The notes: a model not told the origin generated them from the sequence alone. Shown: positions 32,890 through 43,990, counted from the first letter of the stretch. The stretch is 64,000 bases of DNA from Cherax quadricarinatus (GCF_038502225.1 NC_091374.1:9165701-9229700); one strand, 5' to 3'. Made by a program: numbers and translations.

Positions 32890-34881
32890 TGAATATGGGG
32901 AGCTTTTAATTAAGCTATGTGTAGAAAGAGGTTTGATAATAAGTAATACATATTTTATGAAAAAGAGGATAAATATACAAGGTAGGATATAGCACGTAAT
33001 GAAAGTAGTTTGTTAGATTATGTATTGGTGGATAAAAGGTTGATGGGTAGGCTCCAGGATGTACACGTTTATAGAGGGGCAACTGATATATCAGACCATT
33101 ATCTAGTTGTAGCTACAGTTAGAGTAATGGTAGATGGGATAAGAGGAAAATGACAAGAAGTAAGAGGGAGGTGAAAGTGTATAAACTAAGGAAGGAGGAA
33201 GTTTGGGTGAAATATAAGCAACTATTGGCAGAAAGGTAGGCTGGTGCAAGTATGAGTAGTAGGGGGGGTTGAAGAGGGTTGGAATAGTTTTTAAAATGCA
33301 GTATTAGAATGTGGGGCAGAAGTTTGTGGTTATAGGAGGGTGGTGCAGGAGGAAAGAAGAGTGATTGGTGGAATGATGAAGTAAAGTGTGTGATAAAAGG
33401 GAAAAGAGTAGCTTATGAGGTATTTACAAAGCAGAAGTGTTTTAAGAAGAGTAGAGTATATGGAGAGTAAAAGAAAGGTGAAGAGAGTGGTGAGAGAGTG
33501 CAAAAGGAGAGCGGATGATAGAGTGGGAGAAAATTTAATGAAAATAAGAAAAAAATTTGGAGTGAGTTAAAAAAGTTAAGAAAGCCTAGGGAACGAATGG
33601 ATTTGTCAGTTAAAAACAGAGTAGGGGAGTTAGTAGACGGGGAGATGGAGGTAGATGGTGAGAATATTTTGAGGAACTTTTAAATGTCAACGAAGAAAGG
33701 GAGGCAGTAATTTCATGCACTGGCCAGGGAGGTATACCATCTTTTAGGAGTGAAGAAGAGCAGAATGTGAGTATGGAGGAGGTGCGTGAGGCATTACATA
33801 GAATGAAAGGGGGTAAAGCAGCTGGAACTGACGGGATCATGACAAATGTTAAAAGCAGGGGGGGACAGTGTTGGAGTGGTTGGTATTATTTTTGTTTAAT
33901 AAATGTATGAAAGAGGGGAAGGTACCTAGGGATTGGTGGAGAGCGTGTATAGTCCCTTCATATAAAGGGAAGGGGGACAAAAGAGATTGTAAAAATTATA
34001 GAGGAGTAACTTTACTGAGCATTCCAGAAAAAGTGTTCGGTAGGGTTATTATTGAAAGAATTAAAGGTAAGACAGAATGTAGAATTGCAGATGAGCAAGG
34101 AGGTTTTAGAGTGGGTAGGGGATGTGTAGATCAAATGTTTACATTGAAGCATATATGTGAACAGTATTTAGATAAAGGTAGGGAAGTTTTTATTGCATTT
34201 TTGAATTTAGAAAAAGCATATGATAGAGTGGATAGGAGAGCAATGTGGCAGATGTTGCAAGTACATATATGGAATAGGTGGTAAATTACTAAATGCTGTA
34301 AAGAGTTTTTATGAGGATAGTGAGGCTCAGGTTAGGGTGTGTAGAAGAGAGGGAGACTACTTCCCTGTAAAAGTAGGTCTTAGACAGGGATGTGTAATGT
34401 CACCATGGTTGTATAATATATTTATAGAAGGAATTGTAAAAGTAGTAAATGCTAGGGTGTTTGGGAGAGGGGTGGGATTAAATTATGGGGAATTAAATAC
34501 AGAATGGGAAGTGACAGTTACTATTTGCTGATGATACTGTGCTTATGGGAGATTCTGAAGAAAAATTGCAAAGGTTAGTGGATGAATTTGGGAGTGTGTG
34601 TAAAGGTAGAAAGTTGAAAGCGAACACAGAAAAGAGTAAGGTGATGAGGGTATCAAATGATTTAGATAAAGAAAAATTTGATATCAAATTGGGAAGGAGG
34701 AGTATGGAAGAAATGAATGTTTTCAGATATTTGGGAGTTGATGTGTCAGCAGATGGATTTATGAAGGATGAGGTTAATCATAGAATTGATGAAGGGAAAA
34801 AGGTGAGTGGTGCATTGAGGTATATGTGGAGGTAAAAAATGTTTTCTATGGAGGCAAAGAAGGGAATGTAGGAAAGTATAA
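32890..34881 (+). pseudogene. RTE-like LINE: endonuclease end and reverse transcriptase, frameshifted
   Basis: Begins in the apurinic-type endonuclease domain: around 33085-33110 the reading ATDISDHYLVVA contains the SDH motif. A linker and the RT follow, in three broken frames (33868-34284, 34220-34531, 34539-34835). RT motifs visible are NYRGVTLLSIPEKVF, GFRVGRGCVDQ, FLNLEKAYDRVDR, GLRQGCVMSPWLYN and, across a frameshift, FADDTVLMG. In the first catalytic motif the usual Asp is Asn (FLNLEKAYD). Interrupted by a Tigger-like element at 34884 and resumes at 35872. Confidence 0.85.
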
Positions 34882-34883
34882 TA

Positions 34884-35869
34884 CAGTGGACCCCCGCATA
34901 ACGATGGCATCACATAGCGATTTTTCCGCATACCGATTACTTTTATCGCAAAATTTTTGCCGCGCATACCGATTAAAAACCCGCTTACCGATTTTCGTCC
35001 GAGACGCGTCCAATGTGCCCTCAGCCAGCCTCACATGTGCCGGCCGTCCCATTGTTTACCAGCCAGCCTCCGCGGTAACATCCAAGCATACACTCGGAAT
35101 ATTTCGTATTATTACAGTGTTTTCGGTGCTGTTTCTGGAAAATAAGTGACCATGGGCCCCAAGAAAGCTTCTAGTGCCAACCCTGTGGTAAAAAGGGTGA
35201 GAATTAGTATGGAAATTAAGAAAGATTTTGAAGGGTTTGGGGCTAACCCTGAGAAGCCTATGCCAGTTGTGGAATCCATTGTGCCTACTTCAAAGATTAA
35301 GGAAATGTGTGCACAGTGGGTTGAACTGCAAACCTTTATAGATGAAAATCACCCTGACACAGCTGTTGCAAGCCGTGCTGGTGACTATTTCAATGACAAT
35401 GTTGTGGCCCATTTTAGACAAATCGTAAAGGAACGGGAGGTACAGAGCTCTATGGACAGATTTGTTGTGCGACAGAGGTCCAGTGACTCTCAAGCTGGTC
35501 CTAGTGGCATTAAAAGAAGAAGGGAAGTAACCCCGGAAAAGGACTTGCTACCTCAAGTCGTAATGGAAGGGGATTCCCCTTCTAAACAGTAAGAAGATAA
35601 TGCTCTCCCCTCCTCCCATCCCATCAATCATCACCAGATCTTCAATAAAAGTAAGTGTCATGTAATTGTGCATGCCTTTTTCAGTTTGTGTGTATTAAAA
35701 TTAACATTTCATGTGGTAAAAAAAAATTTTTTTCATACTTTTGGGCGTCTTGCACGGATTAATTTTATTTCCATTATTTCTTATGGGGAAAATTCATTCG
35801 CATAACGATTATTTCGCATAACAATTATCCCTCTTGCACGGATTAAAATCGTTAACCGGGGGTCCACTG
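34884..35869 (+). mobile_element. Tigger-like element with internally deleted transposase (986 bp)
   Basis: Ends are CAGTGGACCCCCGCATAAC and GTTAACCGGGGGTCCACTG, with TA on each side (34882-34883, 35870-35871), inside the LINE. The intact LINE at 37.09 kb shows the uninterrupted site. Confidence 0.93.
35152..35592 (+). CDS. Deletion-derived Tigger protein (N- and C-terminus fused)
   Basis: The open frame (from the second ATG, 146 aa) starts MGPKKASSANPVVKRVRISMEIKK, which is the transposase N-terminus. It jumps straight to DFEGFGANPEKPMPVVES, which lies after the DDE domain in the decayed copy at 61.4 kb. The C-terminal region then runs to a stop (FRQIVKEREVQSSMDRFVVRQ..., GIKRRREVTPEK). The helix-turn-helix, CENP-B-like and catalytic parts are all missing, so it cannot transpose by itself. 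Promoter-side sequence before the ATG is the same as in other copies, so it could be expressed. AATAAA lies at 35643-35648. Confidence 0.6.
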   Translation: MGPKKASSANPVVKRVRISMEIKKDFEGFGANPEKPMPVVESIVPTSKIKEMCAQWVELQTFIDENHPDTAVASRAGDYFNDNVVAHFRQIVKEREVQSSMDRFVVRQRSSDSQAGPSGIKRRREVTPEKDLLPQVVMEGDSPSKQ

Positions 35870-35871
35870 TA

Positions 35872-36427
35872 GTACCAACACTCTTATATATAGGTGTGAA
35901 GCTTGGGTTGTAAATGCTGCAGCGAGAAGGCAGTTGGAGGCAGTGGAGATGTCCTGTCTAAGGGCAATGTGTGGTGTAAATATTATGCAGAAAATTCGGA
36001 GTGTGGAAATTAGGAGAAGGTGTGGAGTTAATAAAAGTATTAGTCAGACGGCTGAAGAGGGTTTGTTGAGGTAGTTTGGTCATTTAGAGAGAATGGATCA
36101 AAGTAGAATGACATGGAGAGCATACAAACTGTAGGGGAAGGAAGGCGGGGTAGGGGTCATATTCAAAAAGGTTAGAGGAAGGGGGGTAAAGGAGGAGGTG
36201 TGGGCGAGGGGTTTGGACTTCCAGCAAGCGTGTGTGAGCATGTTAGATAGGAGTGAATGGAGACGAATGGTATTTGGGACCTGACGAGCTGTTGGAGTAT
36301 GAGCAGGGTAATATTTAGTGAAGGGATTTGAGTCCTGGAAATGGGAAATACAATGCCTGCACTCTACAGGAGGGGTTTGGAATATTGGCAGTTTGGAGGG
36401 ATATATTGTGCATTTTTATACGTATAT
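35872..36427 (+). pseudogene. RTE-like LINE continued (C-terminal region)
   Basis: Continuation of the 32890 copy after the Tigger insertion: CEAWVVNAAARRQLEAVEM...IMQKIRSVEIRRRCGVNKS, then AEEGLLR with an in-frame stop and FGHLERMDQSRMTW, ending DRSEWRRMVFGT. The 3'UTR is split by the next LINE insertion at 36436 and resumes at 37777-37817. Confidence 0.8.
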
Positions 36428-37507
36428 ACTTCTAAGGATAGGGTGGATAGGGGGGCAATGTGGCAGATGTTGCAAGTGTATGGTGTAGGAGGTAGGTTAC
36501 TGAAAGCAGTGAAGAGTTTTTACGAGGATAGTGAGGCTCAAGTTAGAGTATGTAGGAAAGAGGGAAATTTTTTCCCAGTAAAAGTAGGCCTTAGACAAGG
36601 ATGTGTGATGTCACCGTGGTTGTTTAATATATTTATAGATGGGGTTGTAAGAGAAGTAAATGCGAGGGTCTTGGCAAGAGGCGTGGAGTTAAAAGATAAA
36701 GAATCACACACAAAGTGGGAGTTGTCACAGCTGCTCTTTGCTGATGACACTGTGCTCTTGGGAGATTCTGAAGAGAAGTTGCAGAGATTGGTGGATGAAT
36801 TTGGTAGGGTGTGCAAAAGAAGAAAATTAAAGGTGAATACAGGAAAGAGTAAGGTTATGAGGATAACAAAAAGATTAGGTGATGAAAGATTGAATATCAG
36901 ATTGGAGGGAGAGAGTATGGAGGAGGTGAACGTATTCAGATATTTGGGAGTGGACGTGTCAGCGGATGGGTCTATGAAAGATGAGGTGAATCATAGAATT
37001 GATGAGGGAAAAAGAGTGAGTGGTGCACTTAGGAGTCTGTGGAGACAAAGAACTTTGTCCTTGGAGGCAAAGAGGGGAATGTATGAGAGTATAGTTTTAC
37101 CAACGCTCTTATATGGGTGTGAAGCGTGGGTGATGAATGTTGCAGCGAGGAGAAGGCTGGAGGCAGTGGAGATGTCATGTCTGAGGGCAATGTGTGGTGT
37201 GAATATAATGCAGAGAATTCGTAGTTTGGAAGTTAGGAGGAGGTGCGGGATTACCAAAACTGTTGTCCAGAGGGCTGAGGAAGGGTTGTTGAGGTGGTTC
37301 GGACATGTAGAGAGAATGGAGCGAAACAGAATGACTTCAAGAGTGTATCAGTCTGTAGTGGAAGGAAGGCGGGGTAGGGGTCGGCCTAGGAAAGGTTGGA
37401 GGGAGGGGGTAAAGGAGGTTTTGTGTGCGAGGGGCTTGGACTTCCAGGAGGCATGCATGAGCGTGTTTGATAGGAGTGAATGGAGACAAATGGTTTTTAA
37501 TACTTGA
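36341..37507 (+). CDS. Partial LINE ORF: reverse-transcriptase C-half plus C-terminal domain
   Basis: 388-aa open frame. The first ~32 residues come from the 3'UTR of the older LINE and are fortuitous; true LINE sequence starts near DRVDRGAMWQML. It keeps the RT motif B region GLRQGCVMSPWLFNIFIDG and the catalytic FADDTVLLGD, but lacks the earlier Asp motif and the endonuclease, so it is not a functional RT. After the RT comes the conserved YLGVDVSADGSMKDEVNHRI...YGCEAWVMN...LLRWFGHVERM...GRGRPRKGWREG...DRSEWRQMVFNT tail. The lack of stops over 1.07 kb marks it as recently inserted. Clade assignment to RTE is from general resemblance. Confidence 0.75.
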   Translation: MGNTMPALYRRGLEYWQFGGIYCAFLYVYTSKDRVDRGAMWQMLQVYGVGGRLLKAVKSFYEDSEAQVRVCRKEGNFFPVKVGLRQGCVMSPWLFNIFIDGVVREVNARVLARGVELKDKESHTKWELSQLLFADDTVLLGDSEEKLQRLVDEFGRVCKRRKLKVNTGKSKVMRITKRLGDERLNIRLEGESMEEVNVFRYLGVDVSADGSMKDEVNHRIDEGKRVSGALRSLWRQRTLSLEAKRGMYESIVLPTLLYGCEAWVMNVAARRRLEAVEMSCLRAMCGVNIMQRIRSLEVRRRCGITKTVVQRAEEGLLRWFGHVERMERNRMTSRVYQSVVEGRRGRGRPRKGWREGVKEVLCARGLDFQEACMSVFDRSEWRQMVFNT

Positions 37508-37768
37508 CGTGCTGTTGGAGTGTGAGCAAAGTAACATTTATGAAGGGATTCAGGGAAACCGGCAGGCCGGACTTGAGTCCTGGAGATGGGAAGTACAGTG
37601 CCTGCACTCTGAAGGAGGGGTGTTAATGTTGCAGTTTAAAAACTGTAGTGTAAAGCACCCTTCTGGCAAGACAGTGATGGAGTGAATGATGGTGAAAGTT
37701 TTTCTTTTTCGGGCCACCCTGCCTTGGTGGGAATCGGCCAGTGTGATAATAAAAAAAAAAAAAAAATA
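36436..37768 (+). mobile_element. Young 5'-truncated RTE-like LINE with 8-bp duplication
   Basis: Bounded by ACTTCTAA at 36428-36435 and 37769-37776. It begins in the RT domain and carries an open frame to 37507. Its 3'UTR ends with the GGCCACCCTGCCTTGGTGGG tail and a GATAATAAAA... A-rich end. It sits in the 3'UTR of the older LINE copy, so it is younger than that copy. 37345-37757 is nearly identical to 55313-55725. Confidence 0.88.
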
Positions 37769-37821
37769 ACTTCTAAGCTGTTGTATTCTGGGCACCTCTG
37801 CAAAAATAGAAATTTATTTAA

Positions 37822-38892
37822 CCCTTTGAGGGTCGCCAGGCCCTCTCAAAGACTTGTTCTCAGGTTCACCAAATTTTCAAAAAAAAAAAATTATTATTTG
37901 TTATGAAAAGATAGAGAATCTTTTCCCAATCATAATGACACCAAAAGTATGAAATTTGATGGAAAACTTACGGAATTATGCTCTCGCAAAGCTAGTTGTC
38001 TCGACGATGTTTACACATCAGTGATTTTGCCCACTTTGAGCCCTATTTTCGGCCAATTCCAGTGTACTAGTCGACAAAAATCATAACTATTTCGCTAGAA
38101 CTCCATTTTTTCTATCGAATGAGTACAAGAAACCACCCATTTACCGATTTCAACTATCCAATAAAGTGGTCAGAATTCAGCAATTTTGCCAATTTCACAC
38201 AAATTTCAAAAGATGCCAATTTCCAAATAGGGTCCAGAATAAACAAGAAAGACATTCCTGGCACTAAAATAACAAGTTCTCTGTTCGTTAGTCACATCCT
38301 CAGGCCCCTCTTATATTTCTTTGGCTTTCCACTTTGAATTTTTATTCTTACAAAAAATGGAATATTTACTGTTATACAGACTACTGCATTAGTGTAGAAA
38401 TGGTATAAATAATATCAGCGCACTTGTGAAAGAATATTAGACTCACCAGTTGATGTGGATTGGACGCTTGGCATGATTTGTTTACTTTTGAACTTTGGTA
38501 AAAATCGAACATTTCTGCTACTTTGAGCTCAATTTTAAGGTACTTTTCATTGTAAAACCAGTCAAAATCATCTCAATTTCTGTAAAATGTCTTCCATTCT
38601 ATAAAATGAGACCAAGAAAACTAGAATACAACAATAAATAACATACAAAAATACAGTGCAAAGTTGCCGTTTTAATGCAAAAACACGGCCAAAGTTTTTT
38701 TTTTCTCATTATGCACCGTGTTCTGCAGGATTTTTTTTATACTGCACACATTGACCACATAGACACATTCTTTCATATGTAGGCCTACCAGCTTTCTCTC
38801 ACTAGATTTGAGGGCGCTAGAATACAGGCGTACTAGTACATCAAAAACCCTGGGGCGTAAGCCGTACTAGTACGGCCGAAACCCCCGAAGGG
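37822..38892 (-). mobile_element. piggyBac-type MITE, 1071 bp
   Basis: TTAA at 37818-37821 and 38893-38896. The left end, CCCTTTGAGGGTCGCCAGGCC..., is nearly the same as the left end of the piggyBac at 51285. The right end, GTACTAGTACGGCCGAAAC...GAAGGG, matches that element's right end. Confidence 0.92.
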
Positions 38893-38937
38893 TTAAATCC
38901 ATGTATCCTGCAGAAATAATGGACAGTTCTGATTTGA

Positions 38938-39960
38938 CCCCTTTCACTATCCACACCCATCCCCACACACACACACACACACACACACACCATTATTTTT
39001 TTTTATTCTGAAATGGTAGAGAATCTTTTTCTGAAGGTGATGACACCAAAAGTACAAAATTTGATGGAAAACTTAATTACGCAGGTGGAAAGTTAGCAGG
39101 TTCAGAACAATTTACACATCAGTTTTACCCAATTTGAGTCCTATTTGTCAATTCCATTTCTCCATTCGACCAAATTCTTAGCTATTTCACTAGTATGCCT
39201 TCTGTTCTATTGATTGAGCACAAGAAACTACTCATTCAACTACGTCTGTCCTACGAAGTACACAGAAATTGGTAATTTGGCCAGTGTTACACAAAATACA
39301 AAAATAGTCCAAAACAATGTAGACATTACTAGGACTAAAACATTTCCCCTGCTCGTTATTCATGTCCCCAGGCCTCTTCTATATTACACTTGCCTTCCAT
39401 GTTGAATTTATAATCACAAAATTAGAAGATTTCCCCCTCTGATAATTGATATAACCATGTATGATTGGTTTGTGTCGTCCCAATAATTAAATTGAACCTA
39501 TTAAAAACCCATAAATCAGACCAGGGGTTGGGGTGTAGAGAGGGCATACCTATCCTCAGGAAAATTGGCAAGAATTTGAATATTTCCACTATTATGAGCT
39601 CATTTCAAACTACTTTCAGTCTTGAAAAGCAAACAAAATAATCTCTTATTTCAGTGGTATGTCTTCCTTTCTATCAATTGATACCAAATAACAGCCAGTA
39701 AGCCCATAACAACCATCAGAAATGGCACTGCAGATTCATTATTTTAAACCATTCGTGTGGTTGAAGTTTGGCTTTTCCCATCATGCGCTGTGTGGGGCAG
39801 AATTATTTTTATGCTGAGTACACACTACGCAAGCCTATTCTTTCATATCTAGACCAAAGTTTGCTGCTTGCAGTTTATCTGAGTGAGTTGAGCTCTAGAC
39901 ATTGAAGTACATGAAGGACCCCTGGCCTCAGTAACAGTTCTGCATGTGGGCCACTGAAAG
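38938..39960. mobile_element. Old piggyBac-type MITE
   Basis: Left end CCCCTTTCACTATCCACACCC, with a (CA)n run at 38965-38991. Right end GGGCCACTGAAAGGG followed by TTAA at 39962-39965. The interior is a diverged version of the family in the 37822 orientation. Confidence 0.65.
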
Positions 39961-39965
39961 GGTTA

Positions 39966-40192
39966 ATGGACAGTCCATTAAATATGAAATTAACCTTCCT
40001 AGTGGACCATGGGAGTGACAGATAGTTTGGGATTGAACAGATTTTGTCCATTATTGAATGTTGTCTGGGCACTGATTGTCTTAAATCTGAAATCCATTAA
40101 CTGGGGGTCCATTAAATCGAGGTTTTACTGTATTTGTGAATGCACAGAGTACCATTCTCAAAGTTTCTTAATGTATGTATTTTCTTTTCCAG
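39966..40192. other. End of intron 4: no gene
   Basis: 40050-40130 (GGGGGTCCATTAAATCGAGG...) looks like the end of a decayed Tigger-type element beginning with ATGGACAGT. Pyrimidine tract and acceptor TTCTTTTCCAG at 40182-40192. Confidence 0.45.
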
Positions 40193-40845
40193 ATGCAAAT
40201 GAAGATGAAGGCAGTTGTCTTCAGAACACTTGGGATTTGTAACTAGAGGCTGCGGGTGGGGAGGAAGCTTGTGAAGAAGCTGCCTCAGATATAGGATATT
40301 TTCTCACCATGCCTATCTATGAGAAATGTATGATCACTTTACGAGATTGACAATAATTTTTTGTCAATTCACAGTTGTCATAAAACCTGATTTCATTTTA
40401 TAAATGTATATTTCTTTGTTTCTTTCAAGTTGTAACACTTGACTGTACTATGAAGGTCACTTGGATCCTAAGTATTGTGATGATCATTACATTTTTAACT
40501 TCTTAATCATTCGACCCCCATGAGACTAGTAGGATTCGTGTTATTTTGCATTTTAGGGTTCTCCAGTTTTTATAAGGTATGAATGGGTGAATGTCGATAG
40601 TATGCCATACCTTTCACATATAATTCCATAAAGATGAAAATTATAACATTTGTAAATTGTGGTAGTACAAATTAAAATGAAAGGTATGGACTGTTTCTAT
40701 TAAGTTTTTGTGAACAATGAAGTTCCACAGTTCTTAATCTTGTTTTATTAAAAACCCATATTTGATTATCAAGTGGGATTTGTCTTGCTGCATGTAAAAA
40801 TTACAAATGAATATTTATGAAATAAAATCTTTAAAACCTCAACTA
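40193..40845 (+). other. Rbp1: Rbp1-like: 3'UTR exon
   Basis: A strong acceptor (TTTTCTTTTCCAG) follows coding exon 4, whose donor is a consensus GTAAGT with no closer acceptor of equal quality. The sequence is free of repeats and AT-rich and runs to an AATAAA at 40821. The end is placed about 20 nt after the signal. I chose this exon from splice signals and uniqueness only. Confidence 0.6.
40821..40826 (+). terminator. Polyadenylation signal of the Rbp1-like gene
   Basis: AATAAA in TTTATGAAATAAAATC. Confidence 0.6.
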
Positions 40846-40849
40846 ATCT

Positions 40850-41160
40850 ATAAACTCCAACACTGCAACCAATGTAAATTGCTCGGGCTAAATTTGAAAA
40901 AATTTAAGAAATAAATAAAATGTGGCATTTAAGATTTTTAGTATAACTAATTCAGGAGTAATTTTGCAGTTCAAAGGACCTTGTTGCCACTGGCAGATGC
41001 ATCTGTAACAGGAGCTAACAAGAAATTTGTGGAATTTTAAACCTGACTGGTCTTGAGCCCTGGTCTTGGAGAAAGGTTTCAAAATACACGTGTTGATAAT
41101 GAATGTGCTGTTTGACCATAAAGTACTAGTAGGTTCTTCCTAAAGCAAATTAGTATAATG
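40850..41160. other. Intergenic: no gene recognised
   Basis: Frame 40888-41082 (-) has no features. Confidence 0.5.
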
Positions 41161-41169
41161 CAAATATGC

Positions 41170-41480
41170 CAGTGAGGGGGGCTCTTGATCTAAAGAACTG
41201 GACCAAACCCGAATGCTTCCCATTCACCCGACTATATGACCCCTACATATTTAACACTCCCTATGAATAGAAGTAACAATGTAACTGGCAGATCTTGGCC
41301 AATTTAGTTATCAGTTACCCGAGCTGAGTCTTAATATAATGACATGGAGTTATGGTCAAGGTTTTGCATGTATTGTGTCAGAACTTTAATATTAAAACCA
41401 TTTGTGTAGTTAATGTAGATACAAGTGCTGTATGACCCTTATGGGTTTAGTGCTTAGTAATGATTGTAATAATTTAAATT
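41170..41480 (+). mobile_element. Decayed SINE copy (GGGCTCTTGATCTA family)
   Basis: GGGGGGCTCTTGATCTAAAGAACTGG...GAATGCTTCCCATTCACCC, and a separate tail-like block GACCCTTATGGGTTTAGTGCTTAG...ATTGTAATAAT. Old and split. Confidence 0.45.
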
Positions 41481-41789
41481 TAAATTGGGAATTTGATGAG
41501 CAAAATTATAATTTAAAATTTAAGCTGGGAATTTGTTGTGTGAAATTAAACTTAAATCTTCATTTACTTTAAGATTTAAGAGTGATAATGCACTACATTT
41601 GTATATCATTTATTGTCCAGTGGTTTGCATAATCAACGGAATGGAGTCAGTTTTATAATTACAACTTCAAGAGGGACTACCTGTCTCAGCTAAGGGGCTG
41701 AGGATCAAAAATAAATACCCCAATCTTGCAACTCTCCATTTGGTGTCTGGTTAAATTTTACCCTTAACCCTTTTTACCCCCATCGACTT

Positions 41790-41935
41790 CAAGGAATCTC
41801 AAGGGAGGTTCCTTTAAGTTTGAGGGGTTTTTGAAAAAAGGAATTAGACATGTACTCTCTCTTGGATCAAACCTGAATGCCTCCCATTCTTCACCCCTAC
41901 AAGTTTAGTTCTCCCCCAGGAATATAAAATACCAT
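41790..41935 (+). mobile_element. Decayed SINE copy, same family
   Basis: CTCAAGGGAGGTTCCTTTAAG...TTGGATCAAACCTGAATGCCTCCCATTC...CCTACAAGTTTAG. Diverged. Confidence 0.4.
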
Positions 41936-42029
41936 TTAGTGAGGCCTAGCTCCTATATAGAGGGAAAAAGGACACTTATCATCCTTGTTCTAACATAGCT
42001 TATGTTAGTAGTTCTGTGGTTGTCTTACC

Positions 42030-43430
42030 ACTCCACTTGAAGGTAATAGATTATATTCTGGCATCTAGCAGGGCTTCTGACAAAGGTGCTGTACAATGTT
42101 ACTGGAGGTTGTCTGTGGGTCCAGGAGTGGCAATTGAAGGTGCGACTAGGTGTCATTTCTGATTCGCCAGCCACTATTAGCTGAAAGACGATTGCGCTTT
42201 TAGTGCTTTCGTCTACTAAGGTGGGTTTGCTAAGTCTACCTCTGTTCTGGAGGTGTCGTCCTCTTATTTGCAGGTTGGTAGATAGTGGCAATCTGTCCTG
42301 TCAAATGTGTGATATGGAAACTTACTCTTCACTGGTAGGATTGCTGATCTATCCTTCATATAACAAGTAAATCTTTACTACTAACATTCAGTATAGTACA
42401 TACCTTTACTTTCCTGTGTTCTTAATCCTATAATATTTACTTGCCAAGTAGGGAGGCCTGGTCTGAGACAAGGCCATGGGGAAGGTAATCCCCAGAACCA
42501 CATATAGATGAAGCAGAAAGAGTGACTTGGTCATTGCTAAGAGAGCAAACAGTGCTGAAAGAGTATACACACCATTTGAAAACCTCTTCCACTGACAGAA
42601 ATGCTACAAACACTGCATTGGACATGCATTACACCTACTAAAATGTGAGCTGTACTGCATCAGCACAAAAGATACTGACCAAGCCAATAAAACAAATTTA
42701 GCTCCACATCATTGGCAGGATCGCAGTGACTACTTGGTTCTTGCTACGGAAAGGTTGTCATCCCTCAAATGGTGATACATCAAATCTGTACAGGCTGCTT
42801 CAGATGTACAATAATTAGATTTTCAACACTTCTGAGTCACAAGGATTGAAACTTGTATTCGCCCTGCTCGTAAACAGAAACATGACTAATATAGCAAAAC
42901 TGATCTTCGATAACCAGAAACCCCTCTCTCCCCCCTTGGTATGTATCATAATAATGCCTACTAGTGAGGGAACTCAAACCCACACCATAACTGTGCTGGA
43001 ACTTAGTTGACCTATGATAAGACTGATGTTGAAACTCTTCATCTCTATCGCCTGTGCTCCACCATCCCACAAAGTCCTCTAAAACAGTGCCTTTGACACC
43101 ACATTCTGAAAGACCTTCAAAATTTGTCTGAAAACCTTGCAACAGCACTGTCATTCCTTCACGTACTTCATTCTCCAACCAACCCCTTTAAAATTCCACT
43201 TCTATCCCAGAAGTACAAGTGCTCCCACACACTTAACCTAGCCTTCCCCACATGAGCCAACTAAGTATCTCTACTTTCTTTTGGTTCCTGCCAGTATCTG
43301 TAATGTATTACATTCCTCACCCATCCTAATTTCATTTGGCTCCTAGCAATATCTGTTCTCTGTATTACTTTCCTCGCCTGTCCTAATTTCTTTTGGTTCC
43401 TGTCGGTATCTGCTCTGTATTACTTTCCTT
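42030..43430. other. Intergenic: no gene; repeat scraps
   Basis: 42270-42360 holds a scrap related to the head of the RTE-tailed SINE (GCAGGTTGGTAGATAG). Minus frames 42025-42291 and 42837-43178 show no family features. 43268-43433 has three imperfect copies of a ~58-bp unit (TTTCTTTTGGTTCCTGCCAG). Confidence 0.45.
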
Positions 43431-43433
43431 CCC

Positions 43434-43597
43434 CTCAAGGAAGGTTCCTTGATGCTGGTAAGGGGCTCTTGATCTAGGGAATTGGATCTGTGCTCCAGTT
43501 CCCTGAATTGAGTCTGAATACCTTCCATCCCCCCTCCCCCCCACAGGCGCTGTATAATCCTACGGGATTAGCGCTTCCCCTTGATTATAATAAATCA
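43434..43597 (+). mobile_element. SINE copy (GGGCTCTTGATCTA family)
   Basis: CCTCAAGGAAGGTTCCTTGATGC...GGGGCTCTTGATCTAGGG...GCGCTGTATAATCCTACGGG...GCGCTTCCCCTTGATTATAATAAA. It closely matches 44769-44931, including the AT-rich trinucleotide end. Confidence 0.7.
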
Positions 43598-43865
43598 AAG
43601 GATATGAGGAACTTGGGGAGGCGCCAAATGTTGGTTTCTTTGTATCTAACTTTATTGCCTCGCTTTCCCCATATGTCATATGATCTCTACAAGTTTAATA
43701 TTTTCCTTTCATTAGAATCCTCTTCCTTGGATCAAATTTAATTGCCTCCCATTTCCCAGGTGTTGCATGACACAAGTTTAAGACTTAACTCACGAATGTA
43801 ATAAGACCCCTGTACAGGTAATGATAAGACACCGGAAGTCAGAGGAGTCTTCATTGTATAAACTC

Positions 43866-43990
43866 AAGGGAGGTTCTTTACAGCCAGTTGGGGCTCCTGA
43901 TCTAAGGAATCAGACCTCTTCACCCTTGGGTCAGATCTGTATGACTCCACTATGGGTTTGGCACCCCCAAAATATAAAAATAATTCTTTA
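43866..43990 (+). mobile_element. Decayed SINE copy, same family
   Basis: CTCAAGGGAGGTTCTTTACAGCC...GGGGCTCCTGATCTAAGG...TATGGGTTTGGCACC. Confidence 0.5.

Noticed and set aside
36341..36435. Start of the 388-aa LINE frame taken as a genuine N-terminus
   Set aside because: These codons belong to the 3'UTR of the older LINE into which the young copy inserted. The 8-bp target duplication at 36428-36435 marks the junction.
42837..43178. 113-aa minus-strand frame
   Set aside because: No domain or composition signal. It lies in SINE-rich intergenic DNA.
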